This document shows, piece after piece, positions 1 to 9,323 of a stretch of 64,000 nt of DNA. The stretch's first letter is position 1. Each line of letters starts with the position of its first letter. The position numbers and the translations under genes are program-made. The stretch covers positions 855,945 to 919,944 of the forward strand of contig CP046180.1 of assembly GCA_014075295.1 (NCBI GenBank), written 5' to 3'. The stretch is from Candidatus Mycalebacterium zealandia. GTDB lineage: Bacteria; Desulfobacterota_D; UBA1144; Nemesobacterales; Mycalebacteriaceae. The notes under the pieces were generated by a model. That model was given only the letters and a program-made list of their open reading frames with translations. It did not search any database and had not been told where the DNA came from.

Positions 1-257
1 CCATCGGGTTACATATGGAAGACGTAAGAAAACTGCTTTCCGTGCTTGAAGAACTAATTTCCGCGGGAAATTCAGTTGTGGTGATTGAACACAATCCGGA
101 AATAATAAAAACCGCAGAACACATAATAGACCTCGGTCCCGGAGGCGGGGAAAACGGCGGGAAAATAGTTGCTGAGGGAACTCCCGAACAGGTGGCGGAA
201 AATAAAAAGTCCGAAACCGGCAAATTTTTGAAGCTGCTTCTTGAAAAACCGCAATGA
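1..257 (+). CDS. uvrA: UvrA C-terminal fragment (excinuclease ABC subunit A), partial at 5' end
   Basis: This is the last 84 codons of UvrA, the DNA-damage recognition ATPase of nucleotide excision repair. The gene runs off the left edge, and the reading frame enters at base 3. The visible part is the end of the second ABC ATPase module: a [11 protein letters not shown] segment, the H-loop stretch [14 protein letters not shown], then [20 protein letters not shown], which is the usual UvrA ending. The stop overlaps the start of the prenyltransferase gene by 4 bp, so the two are probably co-transcribed. Identity is very likely; nothing can be said of the missing N-terminus. Confidence 0.95.
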   Translation, partial: IGLHMEDVRKLLSVLEELISAGNSVVVIEHNPEIIKTAEHIIDLGPGGGENGGKIVAEGTPEQVAENKKSETGKFLKLLLEKPQ

Positions 258-1090
258 AAAAATATCTCTCGTTTGTAAAATTTGAGCACACGCTTTTTTC
301 CCTGCCGATGGTGTTCGCGGGCGCGTTTCTTGCCGCTCACTCGGTTCCTGGCACGCGAACGATTTTGCTTATTCTATGTGCGGCTACGGGAGCCAGAACC
401 GCCGCTATGGCGATTAACAGAATTGTTGACGCTCAAATTGACGCGAAAAATCCGAGGACAAAAAACAGGGCGATTCCGACCGGAACAATAAGTGGAACCG
501 AAGCATACGCGGTTACCGGCGGCGGGCTCGCAGTCTATTTTGCGTCCGCTTACATGATATGCCCGCTTGTTTTTCTTCTTTCACCCATCCCCGTAGCCGT
601 GTTCGCCACCTACCCTTATTTGAAAAGGGTAACGCCCCTGTGCCATTTTGGAGTCGGCGCCGCGCTTGCGCTCGCTCCGGCGGGCGGATGGATGGCGGTT
701 CGTTGCTCTTTTGATGACATTTTTGTCCCTCTAATGCTTGGTATTTTCACCGTTTTCTGGGTTGCGGGATTTGACATTATTTATTCAATGGCGGACGAGG
801 AGTTTGACAAACAAAACGGACTGCGCTCAGTTGTTCAGTCTCTCGGAAGGGAAAAAGCGCTGTCAGTTTCAACTGCTCTTCATGTCCTTTCAGTTTTCCC
901 CTTAATTGCCCTGCAAACGCGCGAATTCGGAATGAATCTGTTTTCACTCGCGGCGCTTGGCGCGCTTTGCGCCATTTTCGCGCTTGAGCACGTAAAGGCG
1001 TCAGACACAAACTTTGCTTTTTTTAAACTTAACGCAGGCGCGGGCGCGCTTGTTTTAGTTTTCACTCTTTGCGGGATATACTTTTCATGA
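254..1090 (+). CDS. mqnP: UbiA-family prenyltransferase, probably menaquinone pathway (MqnP)
   Basis: A 278-residue integral membrane aromatic prenyltransferase of the UbiA superfamily. It attaches the polyprenyl tail to the aromatic ring precursor of the quinone. The first Asp-rich motif is [15 protein letters not shown] (Asn55, Asp59, Asp63), followed by the conserved RAIPTG. A second motif, [11 protein letters not shown], lies near residue 180. Hydrophobic segments fill the rest. It starts on an ATG overlapping the uvrA stop. The neighbours are UbiX, UbiD and the radical-SAM enzyme MqnE, so the substrate is more likely a futalosine-pathway naphthoate than 4-hydroxybenzoate. That substrate assignment is inferred from context only. 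Confidence 0.88.
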   Translation: MKKYLSFVKFEHTLFSLPMVFAGAFLAAHSVPGTRTILLILCAATGARTAAMAINRIVDAQIDAKNPRTKNRAIPTGTISGTEAYAVTGGGLAVYFASAYMICPLVFLLSPIPVAVFATYPYLKRVTPLCHFGVGAALALAPAGGWMAVRCSFDDIFVPLMLGIFTVFWVAGFDIIYSMADEEFDKQNGLRSVVQSLGREKALSVSTALHVLSVFPLIALQTREFGMNLFSLAALGALCAIFALEHVKASDTNFAFFKLNAGAGALVLVFTLCGIYFS

Positions 1091-1103
1091 GGTTAGCGGA
1101 TTT

Positions 1104-1655
1104 TTGAGAACAATAGTGGGAATAACAGGTGCTTCGGGCGCGGTTTACGCCGTTGATTTTCTGCGTCGGTGCGAAGGCGACAAATACCTGATTGCAAGCA
1201 AATGGGGCAAGGCGGTTTTAAATGAGGAACTTAACGTCAAGGTTGAAGAACTTGGGCAATGGGTGAAAAAAACCTTTAACGATTCCGACCTCGCTTCCCC
1301 TTTTTCTTCGGGAAGCAACCACTTTGACTCAATGGTAATAGTACCATGCTCGGTTTCCACTCTTGCGAAAATAGCAAACGGCATAGCGGACACTCTCATA
1401 ACAAGAACCGCTCAGGTTGCGCTTAAAGAAAAAAGAAAACTTATAATAGCCCTCAGGGAAACTCCTCTCAGCACTGTCGCCCTTGAAAACGCCGCCCGGT
1501 TATCGGGATACGGAGCAATCATAATGCCCATCAGTCCTCCTCATTATTCAGGCGCGAAAACCGCCGGAGAACTGGTAGGCGGCTTTGCGGACAAACTTCT
1601 ATCCGTTGTTTCCGGCGAGCATCCAAATGGCTGGCGCAGCGGAGATCTTGAGTGA
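1104..1655 (+). CDS. ubiX: UbiX-family flavin prenyltransferase
   Basis: A 183-residue flavin prenyltransferase that makes prenylated FMN, the cofactor needed by the UbiD decarboxylase encoded immediately downstream. The N-terminal FMN-binding motif ITGASGAVYA contains G9-A-S-G12. A second conserved block is VIVPCSVSTLAKIANGIAD, and the LRETPLS and MPISPPHY segments are typical of the family. It starts on TTG, 13 nt after the prenyltransferase stop, and its stop overlaps the ubiD start by 4 bp. This indicates co-expression with the enzyme that uses its product. It is sometimes called MqnM in futalosine-pathway clusters. Confidence 0.9.
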   Translation: MRTIVGITGASGAVYAVDFLRRCEGDKYLIASKWGKAVLNEELNVKVEELGQWVKKTFNDSDLASPFSSGSNHFDSMVIVPCSVSTLAKIANGIADTLITRTAQVALKEKRKLIIALRETPLSTVALENAARLSGYGAIIMPISPPHYSGAKTAGELVGGFADKLLSVVSGEHPNGWRSGDLE

Positions 1656-3421
1656 GCAAAAGCTTCCGCAACCTGCGCGAATACGTATCGCATCTTGAAA
1701 AAAAAGGCGATTTGAAGCGAATTAAAACCGCCGTTGACCCCGAACTTGAAATCACTGAAATCGCCGCCCGCGAGATGAAAAACGGTGGTCCCGCACTTTT
1801 GTTTGAAAATGTGAACGGATCGCCGTTTCCGCTCGCCATCAACCTTTTCGCTTCGGAGGAAAGAATTAAAACTGCTCTGGGAGGCAATCCGCGTGATGTC
1901 GGCGAGGAGCTTGTGGAAATCTTTGAAAAAATAAACCCGCCTTCCGCGCGGGGAATTTTCTCCGCGCTACCGAAGATGACGCGCGCGCTGTCAATGAGAA
2001 CGGCAAATTCCTGGGGCGGCGCGCGCGTTCAAAAAAATGAAATCACGCCCGACCTTGAGAAACTTCCGGCGATAAAATGCTGGCCCCAAGACGGCGGAAG
2101 GTTCATCACCTTCGGACTTGTGATAACTCACAGCCCGGTTTCAGGCGGAAGAAACATGGGGCTTTACCGTCTGCAAATATACGATTCAAAAACCACCGGA
2201 ATGCACTGGCACGCGCATAAAGGAGGCGCGGCGCACTACGACGAGGCAGAAAAACTCGGGCGCGACCTTGAAGCGGCAATTGTGCTCGGCGGCGACCCGA
2301 CTTTGATATTCAGCGCCATCGCCCCTCTGCCTGAAGGGGTTGATGAAGTCGCGTTCTCAGGCTATCTGCGGCGCAGAGCGGTGGCAATGACAAAAGGCAA
2401 AAGCGTGTCAATGAAGATTCCCTCCGAAGCGGAAATGATAATTGAGGGAATCGTCCCGAAAAATATCAGACGAACCGAAGGACCGTTCGGCGATCATTTC
2501 GGTCACTACTCAATGCAGGCGGATTTTCCGGTTTTTCAGGCATCTCGAATGACTTTCGCGGACGACGCGATTTTCCCCGCCACGGTTGTCGGAAAACCGC
2601 CTCAAGAGGACATGTATTTGGGAATCGCGGCGGGCGAAATGTTCTCACCCCTAATAAGAATTATCCATCCTGAAATAAAGGATATGTGGGCATGTCCCGA
2701 AGCGGGATTTCACAACCTTCTTTTTGTCAAAGTGGACGAGAGGTATCCGAAAAACGCCGTTAAATCCATGCTCGCGCTGTGGGGCACGGGACAACTCGCG
2801 CTGACAAAATGCATGATAACAGTTTCGGGAGACGTCAACTTGCGAGATTTTTCCGCGATACTTGAAGAGGTCGGAAAAAACTTTGACCCTTGCGATGATT
2901 TTCTGCTTATCCCCACTGCGCCGCTTGACACACTTGATTTCACAAGCGGAAGTTTCAATGTTGGAAGTAAAATGGGAATCAACGCAGTCAAAAAACCGGG
3001 CAAACCGCCCCTTGAATACTGCTCTTCGGTTCCCGACCCGCGTGAAAAACATCCGGAAGTAAAAGACTGGCGCTTACTCGCGGGCGGATTTTTTGTGGCT
3101 CAAATAGAAGGCAGTCCCAAAGGACTGATACGGCGCATTTTTGAAACTCCGGGTTTTGAAAAAATCAGAATCGCGGTTCTCGTGAGCGCCGATATTGACA
3201 TACATGACGACACCGAACTGATATGGGGAATATTCACACGGTTTGACCCGCGCCTTGATGTGGAGTTTGAAGAAATGAACCGCTTCGGGTCCGATATGAA
3301 ACGTGAGGGGCGAATGGGAATAGACGCCACAAAAAAGGAGTGGTATCCTGAAGTCACCGAAATGACGCCTGAAATCAAGGCGAAAGTGTCTGAAAAGTGG
3401 AACAGTTACCGGAACTCATAG
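1652..3421 (+). CDS. ubiD: UbiD-family prenyl-FMN-dependent decarboxylase (menaquinone pathway)
   Basis: A 589-residue UbiD-type decarboxylase predicted to remove the ring carboxylate during menaquinone synthesis, using prenylated FMN from the adjacent UbiX. Family features include MHWHAHKGGAAH, the prFMN/metal region, and EGPFGDHFGHYS near residue 276. At that site the second acid of the catalytic E-R-E network is Asp rather than the Glu of fungal Fdc1 (EGPYGE). I recall the EGPFGD form from many bacterial UbiDs. It starts on GTG, overlapping the ubiX stop. Its own 3' end overlaps mqnE by 25 bp, so the cluster is a tight operon. Confidence 0.88.
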   Translation: MSKSFRNLREYVSHLEKKGDLKRIKTAVDPELEITEIAAREMKNGGPALLFENVNGSPFPLAINLFASEERIKTALGGNPRDVGEELVEIFEKINPPSARGIFSALPKMTRALSMRTANSWGGARVQKNEITPDLEKLPAIKCWPQDGGRFITFGLVITHSPVSGGRNMGLYRLQIYDSKTTGMHWHAHKGGAAHYDEAEKLGRDLEAAIVLGGDPTLIFSAIAPLPEGVDEVAFSGYLRRRAVAMTKGKSVSMKIPSEAEMIIEGIVPKNIRRTEGPFGDHFGHYSMQADFPVFQASRMTFADDAIFPATVVGKPPQEDMYLGIAAGEMFSPLIRIIHPEIKDMWACPEAGFHNLLFVKVDERYPKNAVKSMLALWGTGQLALTKCMITVSGDVNLRDFSAILEEVGKNFDPCDDFLLIPTAPLDTLDFTSGSFNVGSKMGINAVKKPGKPPLEYCSSVPDPREKHPEVKDWRLLAGGFFVAQIEGSPKGLIRRIFETPGFEKIRIAVLVSADIDIHDDTELIWGIFTRFDPRLDVEFEEMNRFGSDMKREGRMGIDATKKEWYPEVTEMTPEIKAKVSEKWNSYRNS

Positions 3422-4503
3422 AAAAACTGTGCGTTGACAAATCCCTGCTTCCCATTTTGAAGAAAGTGGAATCCGGAGAGCGTATTTCGTTTGATGACGG
3501 CGTCCGCTTGCTTGAAACCGACGATATGCACACGGTCGGAATGATGGCGGATTTTGAAAAACGCAGAAGAAGCGGCGACAAAGTCTATTTTGTTGTCAAC
3601 CGGCACATCAACCCTTCAAACATCTGTGCCATTTCGTGCAAGTTCTGCGCTTTTGGAAAAACAAAAAAAGCGGCGGATGCGTATGAGATGTCCATACCGC
3701 AGATTGTTGGCATGCTGCACGAGGATTTGAGGGAGGTTCACATAGTCGGCGGGCTTCATCCCGATTGGGAGTTTGACCACTATCTCGACATTGTGCGGGC
3801 GATTAAAGAGGCGCAGCCCGACTGCCATATTAAAGCGTTCACGGCGGTTGAAATTGACTGGTTCTCCGAAATAAGCGGCAAACCGCTTGAACGCGTACTT
3901 GAGGATTTGACAGGCGCCGGAGTGAACGCGCTCACGGGCGGCGGCGCGGAAATTCTGCATCCTGAAATCAGGAAAAAAATCTGCGCGCCGAAAACAGTGG
4001 CAACTAGATGGGAGGAAATTCACAAACTCGCCCACGGTATGAACATTCCCACAAACGCCACCATTCTTTACGGCCATCTGGAAAAGCCGTTTCACGTCAT
4101 AGACCACTTTGAACGGCTCAGAAATCTTGAGGACGAAGCGCCGGGCTTTTTCGCGTTTATTCCTGTTCTGTTTCAGCCTGAAAACACTGGGCTGAGCAAC
4201 ATACCGCCCTTCCCCGCTTCATACGATATGAAAATTCATGCCGCCGCGCGTCTGTTTCTGGACAACATTCCGCACATCAAAGCGTATTGGATAACACTCG
4301 GCGAAAAAGCCGCGCAAGTCGCGCTTCATTACGGCGCAAGCGACGCGGATGGAACGATTATGCGCGAAAAAATCATCCACGACGCCGGAGCGCCGTCCGA
4401 ACTGGGACACAGTAGGGATTTTATGGTTAATATGATCAAAAACGCCGGATATGTTCCCGTGGAAAGGGACGCGCTCTACAATGAACTGAGAGTGTATAAC
4501 TGA
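3397..4503 (+). CDS. mqnE: Aminofutalosine synthase MqnE (radical SAM)
   Basis: A 368-residue radical SAM enzyme that joins SAM to the enolpyruvyl-benzoate product of MqnA, giving aminofutalosine, in the futalosine route to menaquinone. The iron-sulfur motif CX3CX2C is Cys77, Cys81 and Cys84 in NPSNICAISCKFCAFGK. Other family blocks are EVHIVGGLHPDWEFDHY, HIKAFTAVEIDWFS, GGGAEILHPEIRKKICAPK, ATILYGHLE and AYWITLGEKAAQVALHYGA. These match MqnE rather than its paralogue MqnC, which lies at 55566-56642. It starts on GTG inside the end of ubiD. MqnA, MqnB and MqnD are not in the window. Confidence 0.93.
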   Translation: MEQLPELIEKLCVDKSLLPILKKVESGERISFDDGVRLLETDDMHTVGMMADFEKRRRSGDKVYFVVNRHINPSNICAISCKFCAFGKTKKAADAYEMSIPQIVGMLHEDLREVHIVGGLHPDWEFDHYLDIVRAIKEAQPDCHIKAFTAVEIDWFSEISGKPLERVLEDLTGAGVNALTGGGAEILHPEIRKKICAPKTVATRWEEIHKLAHGMNIPTNATILYGHLEKPFHVIDHFERLRNLEDEAPGFFAFIPVLFQPENTGLSNIPPFPASYDMKIHAAARLFLDNIPHIKAYWITLGEKAAQVALHYGASDADGTIMREKIIHDAGAPSELGHSRDFMVNMIKNAGYVPVERDALYNELRVYN

Positions 4504-4541
4504 GAAATAAAGAGTTAATCAATGTATAAGCGGATAAAGAA

Positions 4542-5627
4542 ATGACTTCCAAAAAACTCATTAATATCAGTGATTTTCACCGCAAAGCGAAAGAAAAACT
4601 TCCACAAATGTTTTATGACTATTACGCTTCCGGAGCGCATGATGAAATTACCCTCACGGACAATCGGGAGGCGTATAGTCGCATAAAACTGCGTTACAGG
4701 GTTATGGTGGACGTTTCAGAGCGGGATATGTCCGTTGATGTTCTCGGGAGTAAGGCGTCAATGCCAATTTTGGTTGCGCCAACCGCTTTTCATGGACTTG
4801 CTTCTCCCGAAGCGGAATGTGCTACGGCGAGAGCAACGGACAGAGCAGAAACGCTGATGATTCTTAGCACACTGTCAAACACCGCTCTTGAGGACGTGAA
4901 AAAAGAGACGTCCACACCGCTTTTTTTCCAGCTCTACGTTTACAGAGACCGTAACGCAACAGAGGAACTTGTGCGAAGAGCCGAAGCGGCGGACTACAAA
5001 GCCATTGTTGTTACCGTTGACGCGCCAATTCTGGGAACGCGTGAGCGCGATGTGCGCAACGACTTCCGCCTGCCCGAAGATTTGACCATAAAAAATATGA
5101 GCGCCGCGCAGATGGAGAAAATGAGCAAGGAAACCGGTTCGGGACTTGGAAACTATTTTGCCTCCTCCATAGACCCTTCCCTTTCGTGGAAAGACATAGG
5201 GTGGCTCGGCGGCATAACAAAACTGCCCGTTCTGGTCAAAGGAGTCGTCCACCCTGAAGACGCGAAACTCGCGCTTGAAAACGGCGCGGCGGGCGTTGTA
5301 GTTTCCAATCACGGAGGCAGACAGTTGGACACAAGTCTGGCGACAATAGACGCCCTGCCCGACATCGCCGAAGCGATGAACGGAAAGGGAACCCTGCTTG
5401 TGGACGGCGGAGTGCAACGCGGAACCGATGTTTTTAAAGCGCTCGCGCTCGGAGCGGATGCGGTTTTAATTGGAAGACCCGTTCTGTGGGGGCTTGCCGC
5501 GGACGGCGAGCAAGGCGTCCATCAGGTTCTTGAAATCCTCCGCACGGAGTTTGACAAAACTATGATGCTCTGCGGTTTTTGTTCAGTTGACGAGATTAAA
5601 AAGAAAGGGAAAACAATTCTTTTCTAA
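4542..5627 (+). CDS. FMN-dependent alpha-hydroxy acid oxidase/dehydrogenase
   Basis: A 361-residue TIM-barrel flavoenzyme of the glycolate oxidase / lactate oxidase / LldD family, which oxidises an L-2-hydroxy acid to the 2-oxo acid. The FMN and substrate site VVSNHGGRQLD carries the catalytic His257 and substrate-binding Arg260. The N-terminal DYYASGAHDEITLTDN and MPILVAPTAFHGLA segments are also typical. There is no membrane-anchoring loop of the kind seen in plant-type or respiratory LldD. The exact substrate (lactate, glycolate or other) cannot be read from the sequence. It starts on ATG 38 nt after mqnE. The electron acceptor may be O2 or a quinone. Confidence 0.85.
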   Translation: MTSKKLINISDFHRKAKEKLPQMFYDYYASGAHDEITLTDNREAYSRIKLRYRVMVDVSERDMSVDVLGSKASMPILVAPTAFHGLASPEAECATARATDRAETLMILSTLSNTALEDVKKETSTPLFFQLYVYRDRNATEELVRRAEAADYKAIVVTVDAPILGTRERDVRNDFRLPEDLTIKNMSAAQMEKMSKETGSGLGNYFASSIDPSLSWKDIGWLGGITKLPVLVKGVVHPEDAKLALENGAAGVVVSNHGGRQLDTSLATIDALPDIAEAMNGKGTLLVDGGVQRGTDVFKALALGADAVLIGRPVLWGLAADGEQGVHQVLEILRTEFDKTMMLCGFCSVDEIKKKGKTILF

Positions 5628-5975
5628 TCAAAGCAAGTTGTAAATCAACATAAAGATGTAGCGCATATTCGGGCTTTTTTTCTGCGCGTTAAGTCTGGGT
5701 TGCAGGTTGTTTATGCCCCCGAAGAGGGTTTGGTTGTAAGCGCCGGCAACAATGCTGAATTCACCAAAACCAATAAGTGGCTCGGATGGGTCCGAAAGCG
5801 GACGGACGTTTCTTTCAGCGGCGGTAATCCTTATGCCGTCTCCGTCAACTTTTGCGAGAAACCACCTCTGGGAGTCAGGCAGCATATACTCAATACCGTC
5901 TCCGATTTTCTCTTTAAGAAGATTCCACTCATTTTGCGGCGGATCTCCGAAATCAATTCTTCTGTCTCTGAGCAT
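5628..5975 (-). CDS. Hypothetical protein, 115 aa
   Basis: An unrecognised 115-residue protein filling the gap between the hydroxyacid oxidase and mgtE. It has a good Shine-Dalgarno (GGGAGGTGG) 6 nt before its ATG, and ordinary-looking composition (WFLAKVDGDGIRITAAE, PLIGFGEFSIVAGAYN). This makes it more credible than the overlapping plus-strand frames. There is no signal peptide. The last 13 residues (YIFMLIYNLL) are hydrophobic but too short for a confident membrane segment. The stop codon directly abuts the convergent oxidase stop. No function is assigned. Confidence 0.6.
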   Translation of the reverse strand: MLRDRRIDFGDPPQNEWNLLKEKIGDGIEYMLPDSQRWFLAKVDGDGIRITAAERNVRPLSDPSEPLIGFGEFSIVAGAYNQTLFGGINNLQPRLNAQKKSPNMRYIFMLIYNLL

Positions 5976-5999
5976 TTTGTGCCACCTCCCGTGTTTGGC

Positions 6000-6028
6000 T
6001 TGGATTTAATATAACTGAACTATACAAT
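6000..6028 (+). promoter_or_regulatory. mgtE promoter, probably leaderless
   Basis: A -35 box TTGGAT (6000-6005), a 17-nt spacer and a -10 box TACAAT (6023-6028). Only 9 nt separate the -10 from the mgtE ATG, so transcription should begin at or within about 2 nt of the start codon. No Shine-Dalgarno is visible. This is one of several such arrangements in the window. Confidence 0.55.
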
Positions 6029-6037
6029 TAGCCCTAA

Positions 6038-7414
6038 ATGGAAGGAACCCGGCAACAACTCGTCGAACAGATTGAACAACTTATTGAACAAGATTCCCAC
6101 GCCGAAATTTCAAGCACACTAGCCGGGGTTCACCCTTCAAAAATAGCTGAAATCATTGACCAGATGGACCGTAACGCGCAAGTGTTTGTGCTTTTGTCTC
6201 TGGGTAATCATATCACGTCTGAAGTGCTTCCCGAACTGCACGAAAGTTTGCGCGAGGAACTGCTTTCCATTCTTGACGAAAAACAGATAGCCGACATTGC
6301 CGAAGAGATGGATTCCGATGACGCCGCCGACCTGATTCACAAACTTCCCGAAGAAAAAGCCGAAGATGTGCTTGCCAAAATAGATCCCGAAGAGCGCATG
6401 GAAGTTGAGCCGCTGCTCAAATATCCCGATGACTCTGCGGGTGGCATTATGCAAACCGAAGTCCTGAAAGGGTTGCCTGAGTCGCCTGCCGGACAAACCA
6501 TTGAAAAAATAAGAAAATTGTCTCAATCAAACCAGATTGAGGAATATCACAGAATCTATGTCGTTGATAAAAACAACAAACTCGTGGGCACGGTTTCACT
6601 TGGAAAACTTGTAATCTCCGATGAAACCACTCCGCTGTGGAGCGTTATGGAGTCTATCTCGCCCGAAACGACTCTTTCCCCTATGACGGACCAGGAGGAA
6701 GTCGCGCTTCTGTTCAGAAAATATGACTTGATATCCGCGCCGGTTGTGGATGAAGATGGCGAACTTCTCGGCAGAATCACCGGTGATGACATAATGGACG
6801 TCATAGCAAAGGAATCCGAAGAAGACCTTTTGAAAGCGGCGGGAGTTGGTGGAGACCACCTGCACCCCATACACACTCCCACTTTTGAAAAAATCAAAGT
6901 GAGAACACCTTGGATTGTTTTTACGCTTCTGGGAGAGCTTCTCATAGCGTTTGTGGTTCTGCATAACTTTCAGGTTACGCTTGAGCAGTTCGCCATACTC
7001 GCCGCTTTTATGCCCGCAATTATGGCGGCGGGCGGAAACGTCGGGGTTCAAACAAACACCGTGGTTATAAGATCTCTCGGTATGGGAACCATCAGCAGCG
7101 GGCAAGTCGTGTCCATACTTTTCGCGGAAATGAAGGTGGGGCTGATACTCGGTCTGCTTTGCGGAATTATGGGGGCGTTCACGGTAGAGTTTATAAACAC
7201 CGGACATCCAAGCAACATAATGGTCGGCTACGCGGTGTTCATAGCGATGATTTCCGCAACTCTGGCAACATCCTCAATCGGCGTCGTGCTTCCGATGCTG
7301 CTTAAAAAATTCAACATAGACCCCGCCGCCTCATCGGGCCCGTTCCTTATGATGTTCAATGACATTCTCGGCTCCATTTTCTATCTGTTTGTGGGAACAA
7401 TACTGTTGTTTTGA
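6038..7414 (+). CDS. mgtE: Magnesium transporter MgtE
   Basis: A 458-residue MgtE-type Mg2+ channel/transporter. An N-terminal acidic helical domain (roughly residues 1-130, with EEMDSDDAADLIHKLPEEKAEDVL) precedes two CBS domains (about 135-260). A C-terminal membrane domain of about five helices (about 285-458) follows, containing PAIMAAGGNVGVQT, the conserved pore-region motif. In characterised MgtE proteins the cytosolic domains sense Mg2+ and close the pore. The length is normal for the family. The stop overlaps recO by 4 bp, so the two are co-transcribed from the promoter just upstream. Confidence 0.95.
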   Translation: MEGTRQQLVEQIEQLIEQDSHAEISSTLAGVHPSKIAEIIDQMDRNAQVFVLLSLGNHITSEVLPELHESLREELLSILDEKQIADIAEEMDSDDAADLIHKLPEEKAEDVLAKIDPEERMEVEPLLKYPDDSAGGIMQTEVLKGLPESPAGQTIEKIRKLSQSNQIEEYHRIYVVDKNNKLVGTVSLGKLVISDETTPLWSVMESISPETTLSPMTDQEEVALLFRKYDLISAPVVDEDGELLGRITGDDIMDVIAKESEEDLLKAAGVGGDHLHPIHTPTFEKIKVRTPWIVFTLLGELLIAFVVLHNFQVTLEQFAILAAFMPAIMAAGGNVGVQTNTVVIRSLGMGTISSGQVVSILFAEMKVGLILGLLCGIMGAFTVEFINTGHPSNIMVGYAVFIAMISATLATSSIGVVLPMLLKKFNIDPAASSGPFLMMFNDILGSIFYLFVGTILLF

Positions 7415-8121
7415 AAGGACACGAGATACAAACCTGCGAGGCGCTTCTCATTAAAAAAACTCCAATTGGAGAGTCCGATATTCTGGCAACATTGTTCACA
7501 AGGGAGTCCGGCAAAATAAAAGCGATTGCCAAAGGCGCCACTTCAAGCAGAAAACGTTTCGGCGGCGGATTTGAATTATTCGCCGTTCTGAAAATTGAAA
7601 TAGGCGCGACTCGTTCAGGCGGAAAAATTCTCCAAAATTCGGTCGTTTCAAGCAGTTTCAGGCGCGTGGCGGAAAACATGGGTGTTTTCCTCAAAGCGAA
7701 CTGCCTGATTGATTTCATAGACGCCGCTTTTCCCGAAGAACAGATTCCGAATGAAACCGTTTTCAACGAAGCCGTAAAAGCTCTCTCCGCCATGAATGCG
7801 GGAGACGGAATTTGTGCAATGTTCGGATTTCAGACCGCCGTGCTTGAAAGTCTGGGATACTCGGTTGACCTTTCGCGTTGCGGAGAGTGCGGAGGGCAAA
7901 CCTTTGAGAACGGGCATCTGATTTTCCCGTCCGGTGTTTTTCTGTGTGGGTCCTGCGCCCGTAAATCGGAAGGAAAACCCGCGCGGAAGATAAGCCGCAC
8001 GGTGGAGGCGGGGCGCGGAGCGGCGCTTCGGGACGTTAACTGCCTTAACGCTTTCTTTCAGTATCAAACGGGCGCGGTATTGAAATCCGCTAAAGTTCTG
8101 GAGAATATGCTGTCCGGATGA
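7411..8121 (+). CDS. recO: DNA repair protein RecO
   Basis: A 236-residue recombination mediator that, with RecR, loads RecA onto SSB-coated DNA in the RecFOR pathway. The N-terminal OB-fold opens with EALLIKKTPIGESDILATLFTRESGKIKAIAKGA. A zinc-finger-like Cys cluster CGECGG...CGSC follows near residue 155, as in many RecO proteins. It starts on TTG within the mgtE stop, and its stop overlaps argJ by 4 bp. The neighbours are functionally unrelated, so the arrangement reflects compaction rather than pathway grouping. Confidence 0.88.
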   Translation: MKGHEIQTCEALLIKKTPIGESDILATLFTRESGKIKAIAKGATSSRKRFGGGFELFAVLKIEIGATRSGGKILQNSVVSSSFRRVAENMGVFLKANCLIDFIDAAFPEEQIPNETVFNEAVKALSAMNAGDGICAMFGFQTAVLESLGYSVDLSRCGECGGQTFENGHLIFPSGVFLCGSCARKSEGKPARKISRTVEAGRGAALRDVNCLNAFFQYQTGAVLKSAKVLENMLSG

Positions 8122-9323
8122 GCAGGAAAATGAAAAACACAAAAAATTATTCCATTCCCGGATTTTTGTTCGGTTCCGTGTCATGCGGAATTAAAAACCG
8201 CAAAGACGATCTCGCCATTATTTACGCTGAACAGCCCGCCACAGCGGCGGCAATCTTCACAACAAACAGGCTTAAAGCCGCCCCCGTGCTTCTGGGAATG
8301 GACAGAATTAAGAAAGGAGTCTGTCAGGCTCTTTTGTTAAACAGCGGTCACGCGAACGCAATGACAGGAAGCGAAGGGGAAAAAGCCGCCAAAGCAACAA
8401 CGCTTGCCATTGCGCGAAATTTAAAAATCCCCCCTTCCCTCGTAATCCCATCGTCAACGGGATTGATTGGTGGAAAGTTTCCGGCGGAGAAAATCACAAA
8501 AGCGCTTCCGCGCCTTGTTTCCACTCTGTCTCCGGGCGGAGCAAAAAAAGCGGCGGGTGCGATAATAACAACCGACAAATTTGTAAAAATTGCGTCGCGA
8601 AAAATAAAAATCGGCGGAAAAACCGGAACTGTCCGCGCCATTGGAAAAGGCGCAGGAATGATAAATCCCAATATGGCTACCATGTTGTGTTTTGTTTTGA
8701 CCGATGTCAAGATTTCAAAATCTTTCGCCGCAAAAACCTTGCGTGAAGCGGCGGGAACCTCTTTCAACCGCATAATTGTGGACGGAGAAATGTCAACGAA
8801 CGATTCGGTGTTCCTGCTTTCAAGCGGAGCGGCGGAAAACAAAACCATTTCCTCCGCGAGCCCGGACGGGCGGCGATTTTCCAAAGCCGTATCGGAGGTC
8901 TGTTTTGACATCGCCCAAATGATTGTTCAAGACGGCGAAGGCGCAACAAAAGTGGCGAGGATTGAAGTTGAAGGCGCGAAAAACGTTGCGGACGCCGACA
9001 AAGCGGCGCGCGCGGTTGGCAATTCTCTTCTTGTAAAATGCGCGCTGTTCGGAGAAGATCCGAATTTCGGCAGGATAGCTTCGGCGGCCGGGGCTTCCGG
9101 AGTGAAGTTCAATCCGGCAAAACTGGACATTTGGATTGACAAACTGAAAGTGGTCAGCCGAGGAAAAGAAACGCAAAACGCTGAAAAGAAAGCCGCAAAG
9201 CTGATGAAGAAAAGCGAATTTACAATTAAAATCCGCTTTTCCGAAGGCAAAGCAAAAGCGTTTGTTCTCGCGTCCGATCTGTCACTTGATTATGTGCGGT
9301 TGAATTCTGAATATAGAAGCTAG
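8118..9323 (+). CDS. argJ: Bifunctional glutamate N-acetyltransferase ArgJ
   Basis: A 401-residue ornithine/glutamate acetyltransferase of arginine biosynthesis. It moves the acetyl group from N-acetylornithine to glutamate. The precursor cleaves itself between Ala187 and Thr188 in NPNMATMLCF, and Thr188 becomes the nucleophile of the beta chain. Other family blocks are LLNSGHANAMTG, PSSTGLIGG, VDGEMSTNDSVFLLSSG and the C-terminal YVRLNSEYRS. Whether it also makes acetylglutamate from acetyl-CoA cannot be judged. It starts on ATG overlapping the recO stop; a second in-frame ATG lies four codons in. Its 3' end overlaps the convergent pyrD by 4 bp. Confidence 0.94.
   Translation: MSRKMKNTKNYSIPGFLFGSVSCGIKNRKDDLAIIYAEQPATAAAIFTTNRLKAAPVLLGMDRIKKGVCQALLLNSGHANAMTGSEGEKAAKATTLAIARNLKIPPSLVIPSSTGLIGGKFPAEKITKALPRLVSTLSPGGAKKAAGAIITTDKFVKIASRKIKIGGKTGTVRAIGKGAGMINPNMATMLCFVLTDVKISKSFAAKTLREAAGTSFNRIIVDGEMSTNDSVFLLSSGAAENKTISSASPDGRRFSKAVSEVCFDIAQMIVQDGEGATKVARIEVEGAKNVADADKAARAVGNSLLVKCALFGEDPNFGRIASAAGASGVKFNPAKLDIWIDKLKVVSRGKETQNAEKKAAKLMKKSEFTIKIRFSEGKAKAFVLASDLSLDYVRLNSEYRS

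Noticed and set aside
5700-6014. Plus-strand frames between the oxidase and mgtE
   Set aside because: No Shine-Dalgarno or promoter. The minus-strand 115-aa frame has a strong ribosome-binding site and more natural composition.
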